The notes beneath the pieces are model-generated. The model was not told where the DNA came from. It saw nothing but the letters and a program-made list of their open reading frames with translations, and ran no database searches. Of a DNA stretch of 64,000 bases, positions 10,812 to 23,280 are shown piece by piece. Both the position numbers and the translations under genes were made by a program. Positions within the stretch are counted from its first letter, which is position 1. Each line of letters begins with the position of its first letter. Source of the DNA: Diphasiastrum complanatum. Taxonomy: Eukaryota > Streptophyta > Lycopodiopsida > Lycopodiales > Lycopodiaceae. The stretch is taken from NCBI GenBank assembly GCA_029204225.1, contig CM055100.1, forward strand, positions 11,417,272 through 11,481,271, given 5' to 3'.

Positions 10812-12503
10812 TTATGATGCTTTTTCCACAAACAACTTGAACTTTACAAAAGTATCAAATACTTGAGACTTGAAAGAAAGTAAGAACACCCAACAATATC
10901 TTGAGTAGTCATCAATGAAGGTTAAAAACATGGATGAACCTCCATTAGATTTGGTGCTAGCAATGTGCACATCCGAGTGTATGAGTTCAAGAGGATGAGA
11001 TGACTTTGTGATGGAGTTAGGAAACACCTTCTTATGTGCCTTGGATAAGGCACAAGCTTCACAAACCTTGTCTTCCTTCCCAATAGACCTTGGTAGGCCT
11101 AAAGCATACTCCTCCTTGATCATAGCCTCCATGGAACCCGAGTTGACATGTCCAAGTCTTTTGTGCCATAAAGTAAAGGTAGATATCTTGCTCTTCTCGG
11201 CCAACATGACAACATTAGTATCCACAAATGCATCCAACTTATAAAGTTTGCCAAGTCTAGTGCCCTTAGCCACTATCTTACCCTTCTTCTTGATGAAACA
11301 TTCATTTGAAGCAAAGTCAACATTGAAACCATTGTCTACCATTTGGCCAACACTTAGTAGATTCTTTGTTATTGTAGGAATGTACAAAACACCTTCTATG
11401 TTGATCTTTTTGGAAGATCCTAAGCAAAGGGGAATGGTACCAACTCCTTCAATCTTACAAGCTTCATCATTTGCTGTATAGATAGACTTTATAGGTCCAT
11501 CATAAGATAAGAGAGAAGAGAAAAACTCCCTTTTACTAGTCATGTGTGAACTAGCACCCGAGTCAATCCACCAAGGATCTTCTCCTTTGAAGCTTGTTGA
11601 AGAAAATATGGACATCATGAGAGAGTCCTCATGTGAACTCTCCTCCTCCTCCTCTTTGCTCATGTTGGCTTGGCTTTGATCTTGCTTCCTCTTGAAGCAT
11701 TCTGAGGCATAATGCCCCATCTTGCTACAATAGTAGCACTTCACCTTTGATTTGTCCTTCTTGACTTTGGTGGTTGATGGAGATGCCATTGGGGGTCCTT
11801 CTTGATCCTCAAGCTTTGTAGACTTCTTGAATGTTGATCCTTTGCCTTTGGACTTGCCTTTGCCTTTGGTGAAGAGAGCTTGGTCATCTCCACCTTGGAT
11901 GGAAAGCCTATCCATCCTCTCTTGCATTTGGCTCCTTCTTGATTCCTCGTCCATGAGTGTGCCTTGGAGTTCTTCAAGTATGGGTAGCTTACCCATAATT
12001 GCATATCCCTGAACCAAATTGTCAAATTCAAAGCTTAGTCCATTCAATATGAGTTGAACAAGCTCTTCATCCTTGATAGGGTCACCTATAAAGGCTAGCT
12101 CTTTGTTCAATTCCTTTACTCTTAGGACAAAAGTATGTGCACTCTCTCCTTTCTTTTGATAGCTTCTATAGATTTGATTCTTCAAAGCTAACATTCTAGT
12201 TTGGTTCTTGGATTCATAGACCTTTTGCAAAGTCTCCCAAGCATCTTGAGCTGAAGTGCAATCTCCTACCTCTCTTAAGAGTTCATTTGCAACATTCATT
12301 TTTATGCAATGTAGTGCAACATTGCACCTCTTGATGTATTTGGCTTTTTCTTGAGGATGAATAGGTTCACCCTCCTTACCATTTACAATTTCCATCAGAT
12401 CTTGCATGATCATGATAGATTCCATTCTAACTTTCCATATGGAATAGTTAGTTTTGTTGAGCCTTTCATTAGTATCCAAAAGATATGCATTTATAGATGC
12501 CAT
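10812..12503 (-). pseudogene. copia gag, protease and first half of integrase
   Basis: A 563-residue frame starting MASINAYLLDTNERLNKTNYSIW. Gag capsid domain (about 1-210), a basic Lys/Gly-rich stretch, one CCHC knuckle CYYCSKMGHYASEC (about 256), protease active site WWIDSGASSHM (about 312), gag-pre-integrase with LWHKRLGH and CEAC (zinc-binding, about 446-480), then integrase with HSDV (first catalytic Asp) and LTFIDDYSRYCW (second). The frame stops after FVEKAS, just before the conserved RSDNGGEF block, which is present in another frame at about 10740-10800. It begins 811 nt inside the 5' LTR, with a long untranslated leader. Confidence 0.93.
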
Positions 12504-13301
12504 CTAGTCTCCTAATCAAGGACTTGACACAAATGAAGGTTACTTCTATTGATTTGATTGAAGGTCTACCTTATCCCACTTCTTAGGGACCTGAAAAGAT
12601 CAGTAATAGAATTCCTATAAAGATCTAAGAATGATCTCTAACAAAATCAAATCATAGAATACTAGAAACAATGCACTTGCTTGATTGAAGTAGACAATAC
12701 TAGTAGAATTGCCCCTCTTTCTATAAAGAACATTAAAGCTTCCAAATGATCTGATCAAGAGTGAATTTCAACAACCTAATATACTTCCAAAATCACTTGT
12801 AAAAGATCTAAATGGAACTTAATGAGGATGCAACACAATCTACTATCCAATCACAAGCAAAAAATGATCAAAATTGATGAAAAATTGATCTAATTTGGTG
12901 CATAAGTCAAGCAATGGTTGGACTGAACCTAAATCACTTTAGGAGGTGCCTACTACACCTTAGAACGCCTTGAAGAGTCCCCAAAACTCTGATCTTCCCT
13001 CTCCTTGAATGCTAGAAAGCCTCCTCTATGAAATCACCTCCAAAACTCGCTTAGAAATCAATGCTTGGAGCAAGCAAAACTTGCTATCTTGGTAATGTGA
13101 ATTGAATTCAACTTTGCCTCTGGTTTTAGACACCTAAACACCTGCAAATGAAGTCACACAACACCAATCTCCAATGTATTTGACTCACTTTGAGTTCTAG
13201 AATCAATACTAGATGCTAAGATCCAATCTACACAAGATTTAGATCAAAAATTGTGATTAAATTGAATGAAAACCAAGGATTTAGCTCATTTCAGCCTTTA
13301 G
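12504..13301 (-). other. untranslated leader of the young copia element
   Basis: About 800 bp between the primer site and the gag start, without a convincing open frame. Long leaders of this sort carry packaging and translation signals in copia elements. No specific motif is identified. Confidence 0.6.
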
Positions 13302-13313
13302 GCTCTGATACCA
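13302..13313 (-). promoter_or_regulatory. primer-binding site of the young copia element
   Basis: Minus strand TGGTATCAGAGC, a perfect match to the usual plant copia site for initiator-Met tRNA, directly next to the 5' LTR. Confidence 0.95.
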
Positions 13314-13995
13314 TGTAAAAATTACAGCAAATAAGGATCCTAAAACACTTTAAATGATGAGGGAAACAATAGATTATGATTTCATAAGATTAGCACAAGT
13401 TGAACCATCAAAATCCATCAAAAATCTATGCTTGAACCTCACTAAATGGCCCAAATCCTTGAAGAAGGCTTCACACGTGTGAAAGTACGGCCTCCCACAG
13501 TCTGAGTACTGTACACCAGACCTACATTCAATCCTATAATCATTAGTAATCACAAGTACTCAAACAATTATGAACATAGAGAGCAATTGCACCATTATGA
13601 GAGAAAAAACATGAAATTGCTTGATTAATTTTGGTGAGATATCATCACCTATATATACATGATCCATCACGGTTTTGGGTAGGTATGAGTAGCCCTAAAC
13701 CTATCCCTAATGCTAATTTTGGTGGATCTTTCATCCCTACCAAGTTAGGGTTGGAATCTTGGAGATCCCTCAACAATGCAAAAATTACCAAAAATAGCTC
13801 CTATTTTTTCTCCCTTGTATCTAAGCATAATTTGGACTCATTCCAAAGGTTCTAACACTTAGGTCTACTTGAGAACATCCTTATGAATGGAATCCTATGC
13901 TATTTGGCACGTGTGACAAGCCACATCATGACCATCTAACTATTTACAAGTCATATGACCAAAACTAGTCAAGCTAGAATTGTGAATTTTTAACA
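13314..13995 (-). repeat. 5' LTR of the young copia element
   Basis: 682 bp, the partner of 7840-8521 with two differences. The G-box palindrome is at 13470-13483 and the TATA box at 13650-13657. The target duplication GCTAG follows at 13996-14000. Confidence 0.96.
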
Positions 13996-14148
13996 GCTAG
14001 CTGCATCAGCCTTTGGCTTGATATTAGTGCCATCAACTATGTCCCACAATTCTTTGGCTAGTAGAATGAATATCATCTTGAACTTCCAAAGATGTTCGTT
14101 CTCTCCATCGAGCTTGTCAATCAAAGAAGAACTACATGATGGATCCAT
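13996..14148 (-). pseudogene. gag start of the old copia element
   Basis: From the ATG at 14148: MDPSCSSSLIDKLDGENEHLWKF..., then a capsid-type segment FILLAKELWDIVDG, up to the nested insertion at GCTAG. DKLDGENEHLWKFKM is the typical opening of copia gag proteins. The protein continued at 7839 and lower coordinates. Confidence 0.85.
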
Positions 14149-14276
14149 TCTGGTATTGTAACGAGATCGTTGATAGAAACAACGATGTCAAAAAACTATT
14201 GGCTGCGCACTTGCTGAAATGATGGTAAAGATGAGACTGATAACCCACAATGAATATGCAGATTACTGAGCCACAC

Positions 14277-14288
14277 GCTCTAATACCA
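14277..14288 (-). promoter_or_regulatory. primer-binding site of the old copia element
   Basis: Minus strand TGGTATTAGAGC, one change from the initiator-Met tRNA complement, directly beside the LTR at 14289. Confidence 0.85.
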
Positions 14289-14792
14289 TGTCAGAAATCA
14301 GAGAAATCGAGATGTGCAGCGGAAGCAGGTGATTGATGGATCAGAAGTGCAACAGTTGTGAAAAATCTAGAATATTCACACGTGTGAGGAACCACCAAAA
14401 ACATGTAAATGATCTTACCAAAGTTCTGTGCTAGCACCTAGACCACATGGAGAGTGAAATACACAATCTATCTTAATAATCCAAGGCTTAAGCACAATCT
14501 AGGATGTTATTGATCAAAGCTTCAATGATTCCACATGTGTGGAAAAAATACATAAGCAATGAAAGTATGAAAAATAGATCAAACTCGGGTTAGAGAGAGA
14601 AATACAAAACAAGCTTATAAATATGAGATCCAATTTTGACATTATGACACCCTTATCTTGATTCATCATTAATAATGGTGTGGAAATCCACAATACCTAT
14701 ATAGAGGGAGCAATAGGTTGTGGTACTACTAGCATTCAATGCATTTCCTACACCTATTCAAGTGTAAACTTCCACCATATTGACACCTAACA
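14289..14792 (-). repeat. 5' LTR of the old copia element
   Basis: About 504 bp, TGTCAGAAATC...CACCTAACA, with inverted ends TGT/ACA. It contains TTCACACGTGTGAG at 14375-14388 and CCACATGTGTGG near 14539. The partner LTR is not in the window. Confidence 0.8.
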
Positions 14793-14887
14793 GCTTGCAT
14801 GCAAAGATTGCACCTAACTTCTACCTACTTTCTACGAATGTCAATTTCTTAACTAGATATGTACAAATGACCATGCATGTGTCCACT

Positions 14888-15392
14888 TGTAAAGACCATT
14901 CGGGAAAACCCCTAAGATGAGGATAGAAAAACACAAGAGAGACTGTGGAGCAAAACCACCCAACCAAGCCTAGATCCCTCTTGGAGAATCCTTTTGGATC
15001 TAGCCCCCCAAGCCATGCCAATGTGACAACAAGACGAGAAGAGCTCATCAGGTAACCTAAACCAAGTCGCCAACGGAATAATCACTACCTCAATATATAG
15101 AGAGTAGGATCCTATGCATGAACACATGCAATCCCCATGCAGGACAACTATAAATAGGTCACAGCTCTTCATGCATACCTCCTGCCTATATTAGTCACAC
15201 GTACATGCACTACTCCATATGTCTCAATTAGAGTGTCTGGGTCCTCTCAAGCTTACTAGTCACCAACAGGCCTCGACGTGGAATAAAATCTAGGTGTAAC
15301 CAATAAACTCAAACACTGGAGGGCCGGTCTACCAGGGCCGGTCTACCATATTAGGACTATTCCAGGTCCTTAACCGAATATGGCCGTAACAT
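14888..15392 (-). repeat. gypsy-family LTR, copy 1 (3' LTR)
   Basis: About 505 bp between TGTAAAGACC and GGCCGTAACA. The purine tract AAGGGAGGAAGAA (minus strand of 15393-15405) borders it, so this is the 3' LTR of a minus-strand element lying to its right. Two other copies are at 40684-41173 (opposite orientation) and 42787-43330 (same orientation). Confidence 0.85.
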
Positions 15393-18300
15393 TCTTCCTC
15401 CCTTAAACAGGTTCTGTCCTCAGAATGGGAAAAAGAAAACATGAAACTATTCCTTAAGCTTTCAAATCTTACCCATGAATCATTATTTTTAGTCTGATCT
15501 TTCCATCTGAGTAAGCACTCAGAGATGCAACAATATTTAAATTGCTTGCCTCTACTCATGAATACTAATTCAAATTCCAAAAGATGCACTAAAATATAAA
15601 TTCTCCAAATGGGTTGATCTTATCCAAAATAAATACTCATCACCTTCATGTAATCCCAATTACATGAAATACTGGGTGATTTTACTTTATTCCAGAAATC
15701 AAGTCCAAAAGCTAAAGAAATTCCATGTCAATATCTAGTAGAAAATAAGACTTCTTGGTACAAATATTCTTAGAATATCCAAATATTCTAAAATACCACA
15801 ATTTAGTAATCTAAAATCTCTAGGAGATCCATCAAGTCTCAGACAATCATAACTCAAACTAGAGTACTATAGTTACTCTAATGCGTTAACAGCCCCATTT
15901 CTAGCATCATATGCAAGAAATCTGCATCTATCTGTATCTGTATAGATTTATTTGTCTCCTACAAAACTAGAGATATAGACTGAACTTTGTACACAAGCAC
16001 TTATAAACTACAATCTGTAAAAAAAGCAAAATCCTCATAAGTAAGCAATTACTTAATGAAAATGCCTGTGAGATCCATACAGTCTCAAGTATGTACTGGA
16101 GTAAAGGAGTTTAGAGTTCAAATAACAGATCTAAATCCTTGACTCACCCAATTGATCAAAAATTACTCATTATCTTAAGAATCTTTACATTTCCCTATAA
16201 TCTTCAAATTTTTAAGTATCAATTTATGATCCGTCAATCATAAAAATTTAGAAACTTATGATTCATCAATCATAATTTACAGGATTCCAAAACCATATTT
16301 AATCATTGGAAGATACTGAAGTATATGTACAACATACAACTCAGGAAATATAAGAATCATTCTGAAATATTTTCCACAAGGAAAATCACTGGATTCCAAG
16401 AATGTTCTCCCAAACCAATTCTTATCAGATTATGAGTTCCAAATTCTACAATCATCCAAATAATTAAAGACTACTATAACATTCATTTTTAACAATATAA
16501 ACTTTATACAATCTCTTAGAACAACATCTAGAGATTTCAAAGTTCTATTGAATTCCCAAAATTCAGGTTACCATTCTTGGCACCATTAGGATCCGGTATC
16601 CAATTGAGCTCACATGGATACTATTTCTAATGAATCGAGTTTTATTTCTAAACTGAGAAATACTCATCCAAGAAATCAATATCCTATGCACATAATTCCC
16701 TAGAATCCAAATGACTCACAAATTATGTGTCTTACAAGTAATACACACAAAACAAACAATTTCCGGTGAATTCTCTTCACACTGTCCGTTTTACCAATTA
16801 AATTTCATAAGAGTAAATCAACTACTCAAGTTAATTGCTCATGATTTAGAAATCTTAAATGTCTAGGTGAAGAATTCAATTATACTAGTATAACACCACA
16901 TTTAGATCCATATCCAAATCACTTTTAAGTTAACCAATAGATCTATCGAAACAGATCTGTTAACTTTGCAAGTAATTGTCAAACACAATACCTGATCATA
17001 TGTCTATGTTCATCAACTAGGTTAAGTGTACCAGATAACCTTAGTAACCAGGAATACATAGTAGATCCACACAAGATTAATCATGCACATATGAGAATAA
17101 TCTCACTATGACCTAGTATATAAAACATATGTCATTAACTGGCAGATTCCTCCAAAATCCGCATATGTTACTCACATATCTCACTGAGAATCTTGTAACT
17201 TAGCTACAGAAGTTTCTATTTCTCTTGAGTAAATAACATATCTGGGAAATCTCTGAAGTGAATAATTCCACATCACAAGTTTTCCAACCATCATACTTTT
17301 ACCAACAAAATTTCTTCAACCAATCAACCTACTTCAGACCTTAGTGCACAAACTAAGATCAGACTAACTTATACAGACATCTTTGGATATAAGGTTAAGA
17401 TTAAAGCTTTATTCCACTGATCCAATCCACAACTGTATGGTACTTGGTAGCCAATCAGTGAACCTGATTTAATCTTTACCAATGCTTCCCATATTCATGA
17501 ATATCTTCCAGCTCAAAACTCCCAAAATCACTCTAGTTCCAGATTATTCAAAACAATCACTAGAAATTTCCTCTATTCCACTGGATAGTTTCACCATTGC
17601 ACACAAACTAGATTCCACAAAAGAAATCTATGCAACTAATTAATCCCATGAAAGTCTTATTCCTATCATTTTCTTCTCCCTCTTTTTAAAGAAATTCAAT
17701 AATTTCGATTAAAAAGTTCTCAAGAGACAACATATAAGATATCAAAGATTTGAAAAAGTCAATAATGAGTATCCAATACTATTACAAACCAGACTTTTCC
17801 TTGAAATCTTAAATATCTTATCCCGAGTGATAGAAACATTACTCTCAATAATCAACTATCTAATAGAGATAATAAATTGGGTCCAGGAAGTCTAATTTCC
17901 ACTTAATCAATTGAAACATCAATCGATTCTGAGCTATATTCACAAAACTGATATAGAAGCATGAATTCATATAACTTGAACAGTCCTTTAGAACCTAGTT
18001 CAACACTAGAAGGAATTATATGAATCTCAATCCAATTGTCTCGCATATAAGAAATTTCTAAAAAGTAGAGGTTTAAATTATAAGAGAAATAGCTTTTAAG
18101 GGTTTCCGATTTGAAATTTATGAGATACCATTGAGGGATCATGATCTATATCTCATAACCTCTCCAAATACCCTAAATAAGTATTAACCAATGGTTTCAA
18201 CTGTTAGCATTACTATTACTGTAAATACTAACTACTGGTCTACAGATCATTCTCACACAAGAATTTTCTCTTTGAAATCAATGATGTCCCATACCACCAA

Positions 18301-19840
18301 TTTTCTTTCCAAGAAAACCCTTTGCTTTTAGATCCGACCTTCAGAAAATCAAAAAGACTATCTGACCATCCTATATCCAATATAGGGCCCAATCTTCAAC
18401 CATTTTCAAGAAAGATACCTCCAACTATTGAATTCTCCATTTCCTTAAGTTTTCACAGTAGATGACAATATCATCTAAGAATATCACTAGGCATTGACCC
18501 CAGTACAGACGAGAAACCTCGTTCATATACAGTCGAAATGACCTAAGTTTATTCTTTAAAACCAAAAGGAAAAAATCAATATAGCTGAAGTATACCAATC
18601 TAAATCTGAAATGGTACAAGGAATTCAATTCCTTCAAGAAGATCACTAAATTGCATTATTCGATAATCCAGAGATCTAAAACCTCTATCTGGATTTCCAA
18701 TACCAGATATGTACATATCTATTCCACCAAATACCGGAGTACCCCCAAATTTGTTCCAAATAGATCACAATAATCCAGTTCAAAATTGTGATTTAACAAA
18801 AATCCGCACATGGCTTTACCGTCACATAAACAACCATCTGGTTGGTACTGTCATCCCGAATTCCTAGCATCTAAGAGTTACAACCCTTAGGAATAAGGCT
18901 CATTACAGTACAAATGTGAACCAAGTGTCATTCTCATTCCATATCACAATTTTCAATAACAAATAGGGTCAACTCATGGTCCTATTGATATTCAAAATAA
19001 ATTCAACTTAATGAATCAATTATTAACCAATCCAAATTACATAGCACTATCACATTTACCTACTCAGGTGTCACATTTTCTTCCTCCCTTAGAATTTTCG
19101 GTCACCCAAAAATTCTTTCAGCGAAGGTCCCCGAAAATTCCTTTGACACAAGTAAATGCTAAGCTACTCCCCTTTTGACCACACCAGTTCATTTTCATTA
19201 CTTCGTTAAAGTTGCCTGAACTTAATGAAAAGTCCATAAAATTTGGTTTTTAGGTACTCTTTGACAATATTCGAAACCCGAATATAAAGCTACCTCTCAA
19301 AAATTATGACCTTATTCCATTGTTCACTTTAACAAGTATCCGAAAAGCTTAAATTGCCCAATCTTAAAGATCAAAATTATTTAAGATAAGCCTATCGGTG
19401 CACACCAAGTCCAAAAGGAAGAACCGAAAATATCATTTAACTCAATTAACTGGGAATATTGCTACTCCAGAGTTAAACTGATAAAAAGCACAGTACCAGA
19501 AACCCAAAATTCCACTAATTGGGTACTTGCCTGGAAAAAAATGACCATGAAAAAATTCTATTGCCAATCCTAAATCCATGGATCCAATCACATGGGCAAA
19601 ACATTAGGATAATAGAATTTATTTTCTCAACAAATCCTCAAAAAAGAATTCGGAGTATTGGTAAACCGGGTTGCGTAACCATAAAACTGTTTCAAAAAGC
19701 CAAGCATTTTCCAAATGCTCAAACCTCTTTCGCAAAAACAATGGGATCCATACAACCATAAGGCTAACATCATGCACAACTTAGTGAACTAACTGAGGTA
19801 TGCAAACAACCGGGACAAGGCCCACCACATACCATGCATC
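15393..19840 (-). mobile_element. rotted Ty3/gypsy body
   Basis: About 4.4 kb of AT-rich sequence behind the purine tract at 15393. Only the reverse transcriptase near 18400-18900 can be recognised; the rest has no long frame on either strand. The length and the LTR at its left fit a full gypsy internal region decayed by many point changes. It stops near 19840 at a copia gag fragment, and no 5' LTR is seen. Confidence 0.6.
18425..18646 (-). pseudogene. gypsy reverse transcriptase fragment
   Basis: A 73-residue minus-strand frame ending LVIFLDDIVIYCENLRKW. FLDDIVIYS is the catalytic YxDD-type block of Ty3/gypsy reverse transcriptase, and MNEVSRLYWGQ before it matches the usual MN.vLrp.lgk segment. 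Upstream homology (18660-18900) is out of frame with stops. Confidence 0.8.
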
Positions 19841-19849
19841 ATAGGAGAA

Positions 19850-20150
19850 GTATTCTTGATTTCATAGATTGTTTTTAGAGTATCCCAAGCTTCATTGGCA
19901 GTGGTGCATGTACTGATCTCTCTTAACACTTCATTGGTTACATTCATTTTTATAAAATGAAGGGCAATTCTGGTTCTTTTGTGAAATGTTGCAGCTTCAT
20001 TAGGTGCAGCAGGTTCTTCTTCAGCTCCACTTACAATATCATTACATCTTGTAGAATCAATAATGATTCCATTCTGATCTTCTACATTGCATAATTGGAA
20101 GATGTTAATCTCTCACTGTGCTCCAAGAAATGTGAACCAGATGAAGACAT
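19850..20150 (-). pseudogene. copia gag start
   Basis: From the ATG at 20150: MSSSGSHFLEHSERLTSSNYAM, then a stop, KIRMESLLILQDVMILVSG, KRTRIALHFIKMNVTNEVLREIS and AWDTLKTIYE. This is the N-terminal capsid domain of copia gag (UBN2-type), related to the gags at 12503 and 48800. It is cut off at about 19850. It belongs with the primer site and LTR to its right. Confidence 0.85.
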
Positions 20151-20775
20151 CTTCTCTATGAGAAATTCTGGTAATGATAAAAAATGGAGTTGAAAGGATG
20201 TTTCTTACTATCTCAATCTAGGATCTAACACTGATGTTGATCCAACCTATGAAATCTAGCAATAGATGTGAGAACAAATTCTCAACACAGAAAATCAATC
20301 TATCTTGAATTTGGATCTTGCTTCAGTCACAAAAAAGAAGCACATGCAAGTAAGAAGTCTATCTCTCCCACGAGTTTAAAAGTACTGATAAACTCTCTCT
20401 TACTTTCAACTCAAACATAGTAATTTGTGTGAAATGAAAAGTCTAAGACCTCAGAACACTCACTTCTATCCAATTCTACTTGATTGACAGTGAAAATTGA
20501 TGAAAATGGTGAAAAGAACTGATGTGTGCTCACTTTGGCATATCCCACGAGTTGAGTACTCTCTCAAAATCCATGATTGTCTAAAAATCTTCTAAAAACA
20601 AATCAAATTGATTTAGAAACACGCGCAACACATTCTACTCTTCAATACCTATCCAACAAGCTATAGAACATCAAATTTGGATCATTCCTTGAGAAGTAGC
20701 ACTCATTAATGAGGGCTGATTTTACACGTGTGAGCTCTCTATCCATACAGGGTTCTCACCTCTTCAAAGCATGAA
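20151..20775 (-). other. untranslated leader of a copia half-element
   Basis: Lies between the gag start at 20150 and the primer site. No gene is seen. It contains one ACACGTGTGAG (G-box) near 20724. Confidence 0.6.
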
Positions 20776-20787
20776 GCTTTGATACCA
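20776..20787 (-). promoter_or_regulatory. primer-binding site of a copia half-element
   Basis: Minus strand TGGTATCAAAGC, one change from the initiator-Met site, directly beside the LTR at 20788. Confidence 0.85.
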
Positions 20788-21503
20788 TGTGAAGTTTTTA
20801 GCACGTGTGAACTTCACCACACCCTACAGGATCTTACTGAGGTGTTGTGATTGTACAGGATTAATCAGAAAACAGTATACTTAAAAAATCTATGACAAGG
20901 CATACATCTGATGAAAAAATCCAACTTCTCACTATGAGAATCGAATGTCAGAAATAATTCTAAGTGCTCAGTATGGGAAAAAACAGCCTGCTCTCGGGTA
21001 GAGAGAAAAAATCAATGATGGAAAACTTGGGTAGAGAGAGAATGAGTCCAAAACACCAAAATCTCATTATTCACAATATGGCAAAACATGCCAAGCTTTC
21101 CCCACATGAGAGAGACTTGGATTCCTACATTGGAGTTGCATGGAAAGTCCACTTAACTGAACTAATTCACCTACCAGAGATCCACATGTGTAATTGCATG
21201 CATGGATGTTGCATGTACTGCATGTCAACTCATAAAATTGCCTAGACATGTGTAGATCACATAAACCACTTTGCATGTTGCATGCACTGATTGCATGTGG
21301 CTTGCATGCATACAATATGACATTGCATGCTATCTAAACTTCTGCATGTCATCAAAATTGAATCTACCTAACTCAAATCTGACCTATACTAGAAGGTTAT
21401 GTGCTCAATTCACATACCTTTTATGTACAACATGAAATATAGTGGAACCATGGACATGGCCCCAAACTCGAGATAGGAAGATAATATTTTAATAATCTTC
21501 ACA
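20788..21503 (-). repeat. copia LTR A (inverted partner of LTR B)
   Basis: 716 bp, TGTGAAGTTTTTAGCACGTG...TAATAATCTTCACA. By eye over 90% identical to the reverse complement of 25694-26423. Between 21193 and 21330 it has a dense run of GCATGCA/TGCATG motifs. It is the 5' LTR of the minus-strand half-element 19850-21503. Confidence 0.9.
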
Positions 21504-21559
21504 TGAGCAGCCTGAAAAAGTGAACAAAAAAATATCACTCTGCCGATACAACGTAGGCA

Positions 21560-22652
21560 ATTTTCTAAAGAAGCAGCCATGATAGACGGAGATTCGAGAG
21601 TTAACTTGATTTCAACAAAGCTATGTGCAAAATGGGGCCTTACAAGAACTAAGCCTGCGACTTTTGCCATTAAGCTAGTTGATCAAACGACAGTTCGTCC
21701 GCGAGGAATGGTTGAAGACATACATGTCAAAATTGCTGGAGTATAGTTTGTCATTACTTTTGTAGTAATGAACTTACTTGACGCACCAAATGTCTACCGG
21801 GTCCTACTAGGACACTCATAGTTACGTGTTGCGCAAGTGATTCATAACTGGGGCACCAGAAAAATTACTTTTGAAAATCGTGAACGTGCAGTCAAAGTTG
21901 ATCCGATCACTTGGGCTATCAAACCAGTAGCCCAAAAAGAGGATGATGATTCATCAACAGTGGATCATACCTGTGACCGACCAGTAAAAAATTGGGGAGT
22001 TCATTATGACTCTCAAATCAATACTGTCAATTGGAATCAACCTCTTGCAACAATTGAAATTGATTGTACAGCAGGCTATATGTGTCAACAAGATAATCAG
22101 TCCGACTTGAGTGAAATTTCATTATTGGATCGAACTTTGGATACACCTATCACTTTTCCTTTGAATGTGCTAAATGTAGCTTGGATATCAACGGAGCCCA
22201 TACCAGATCCCATTGAAGATGAACTTATTCATGTGAGTCACGCCTTGACTTATGATGACAATGCAGAACTTACTGATGAACAGGTTCTAAATCACTTGGA
22301 TCCTACCAAATTTGGAGTACGTAATATTCCTGATGAACCAACAATAAAACTGCCAAAAGCATTTATATTGAAAAAAGACAAGATCACAGGATCAATGACA
22401 AATAAACAAGCTAAGCAACATTATAATACAGTCCTAAAATGGGAAAGTCCATCTCAAAAGGTTGATTCAAAGAACGTGTCACCCTTATTAGATAAAGGCA
22501 AAGAGAAAGTCAAGGATGATTCTTCAAGTCAGAATTCTCGCGAGACATCACCGTCCAGGAAGTCATCGCCTCCACGATCGATTCCTGCTAAGAATGCTAA
22601 GCAAAGATCCAAGACTAATCCTTTTGACAAAGAACAATCAAAGGAGGTCTAG
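21560..22652 (+). pseudogene. gypsy protease region and linker
   Basis: 21567-21840 encodes, with stops, a retroviral-type aspartic protease of the plant gypsy group (AMIDGDSRVNLISTKLCAKWGLT, DQTTVRPRGMVED, VMNLLDAPNVYRVLLGHS); the catalytic DxG triad reads DGDSR. An open frame from 21837 to 22652 (271 residues, IHNWGTRKITFENRERAVKVD and onward) is the region that normally joins protease to RT. It is acidic and Ser/Lys-rich near its end (EKVKDDSSSQNSRETSPSRKSS). RT does not follow: the sequence passes to RNase H at 22840. Confidence 0.8.
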
Positions 22653-22839
22653 CATGATATGCCAGAACATTTCAAACGCTATACTCTAGATAATTTGGTT
22701 ATCATATTACTAAAAGCACATCATGAACCTGAAGAATAAGTGCTAGAATCGAAAGATGTTTACGATGGCCTAGCTAGGACATAGCCTATAAATCATGCAG
22801 ATCTTGCAAGACCTATATACAAATTTACCATTGTTCCTA

Positions 22840-23280
22840 TTTGGATAGTTGAGGCATTATAAGCCTTTGAAAAATTGAAAAAAGCATTAGCTTCGGCATT
22901 GATACTACGTTTTACAGATTGGACGATTGAATTTTATGTTCACACTGATGCCTCAAAATATGCTATTCGATCAGTGTTGACATAGCCAAGTGAATACAAG
23001 AAAGACTATCCCATACGATTCGCAAGCCGACAGCTTATGGATTCAGAGAAAAACTATTCAACAACAGAACGTGAAGCATTAACAATGATTTTCTCTATAA
23101 AGAAATTTCAACATTATCTTATGGAAACACACTTTGCATTTTATACGAATCACCAGCCGTTACTTTACTTGGTTAACAAGACATGTAATACAGGACGTAT
23201 TGCAAGATGGTTATTGTTATTGACCGAATCTGACTTTTGAGTCGTCGTTCGAAAGGGAAAACAATATTATCTCAAAATTG
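22840..23280 (+). pseudogene. gypsy RNase H fragment
   Basis: Homology starts at EAL*AFEKLKKALASALILRF and runs through the connection and RNase H: DWTIEFYVHTDASKYAIRSVL, PIRFASRQLMDSEKNYSTTEREALTMIFSIKKFQHYL, FYTNHQPLLYLVNK. DTDASkyAi and the ERE motif hold catalytic acids of this domain. Stops at about 22861, 22985 and 23238 break it. It follows the protease linker with RT deleted. Confidence 0.85.

Larger units (their letters stand above)
7840..13995 (-). mobile_element. young full-length Ty1/copia element, nested
   Basis: Two 682-bp LTRs (7840-8521, 13314-13995) that I find different at only two positions, a perfect primer site, a purine tract, and a 5-bp target duplication GCTAG at 7835-7839 and 13996-14000. 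The minus-strand internal region carries gag, protease, integrase, RT and RNase H in copia order, in two long frames. It sits inside the gag of an older copia. By LTR identity it is the youngest dated insertion here, although its polyprotein frame is broken within integrase. Confidence 0.96.
6654..14792 (-). mobile_element. old copia element, interrupted by a nested insertion
   Basis: A minus-strand element running LTR (14289-14792), primer site (14277-14288), gag start (14148 leftward), gag and protease (7839-6654). Its gag is split by the complete copia at 7840-13995. The GCTAG on both sides of that insertion (7835-7839, 13996-14000) belongs to this gag. It stops at about 6654 inside the gag-pre-integrase region, where it abuts an unrelated LTR-like repeat, so integrase, RT and the 3' LTR are missing. 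Confidence 0.85.

Noticed and set aside
21067-21315. Cys/His-rich frames in LTR A and LTR B
   Set aside because: The Cys and His come from GCATGC repeats; no zinc-finger spacing, and the frame is in an LTR.
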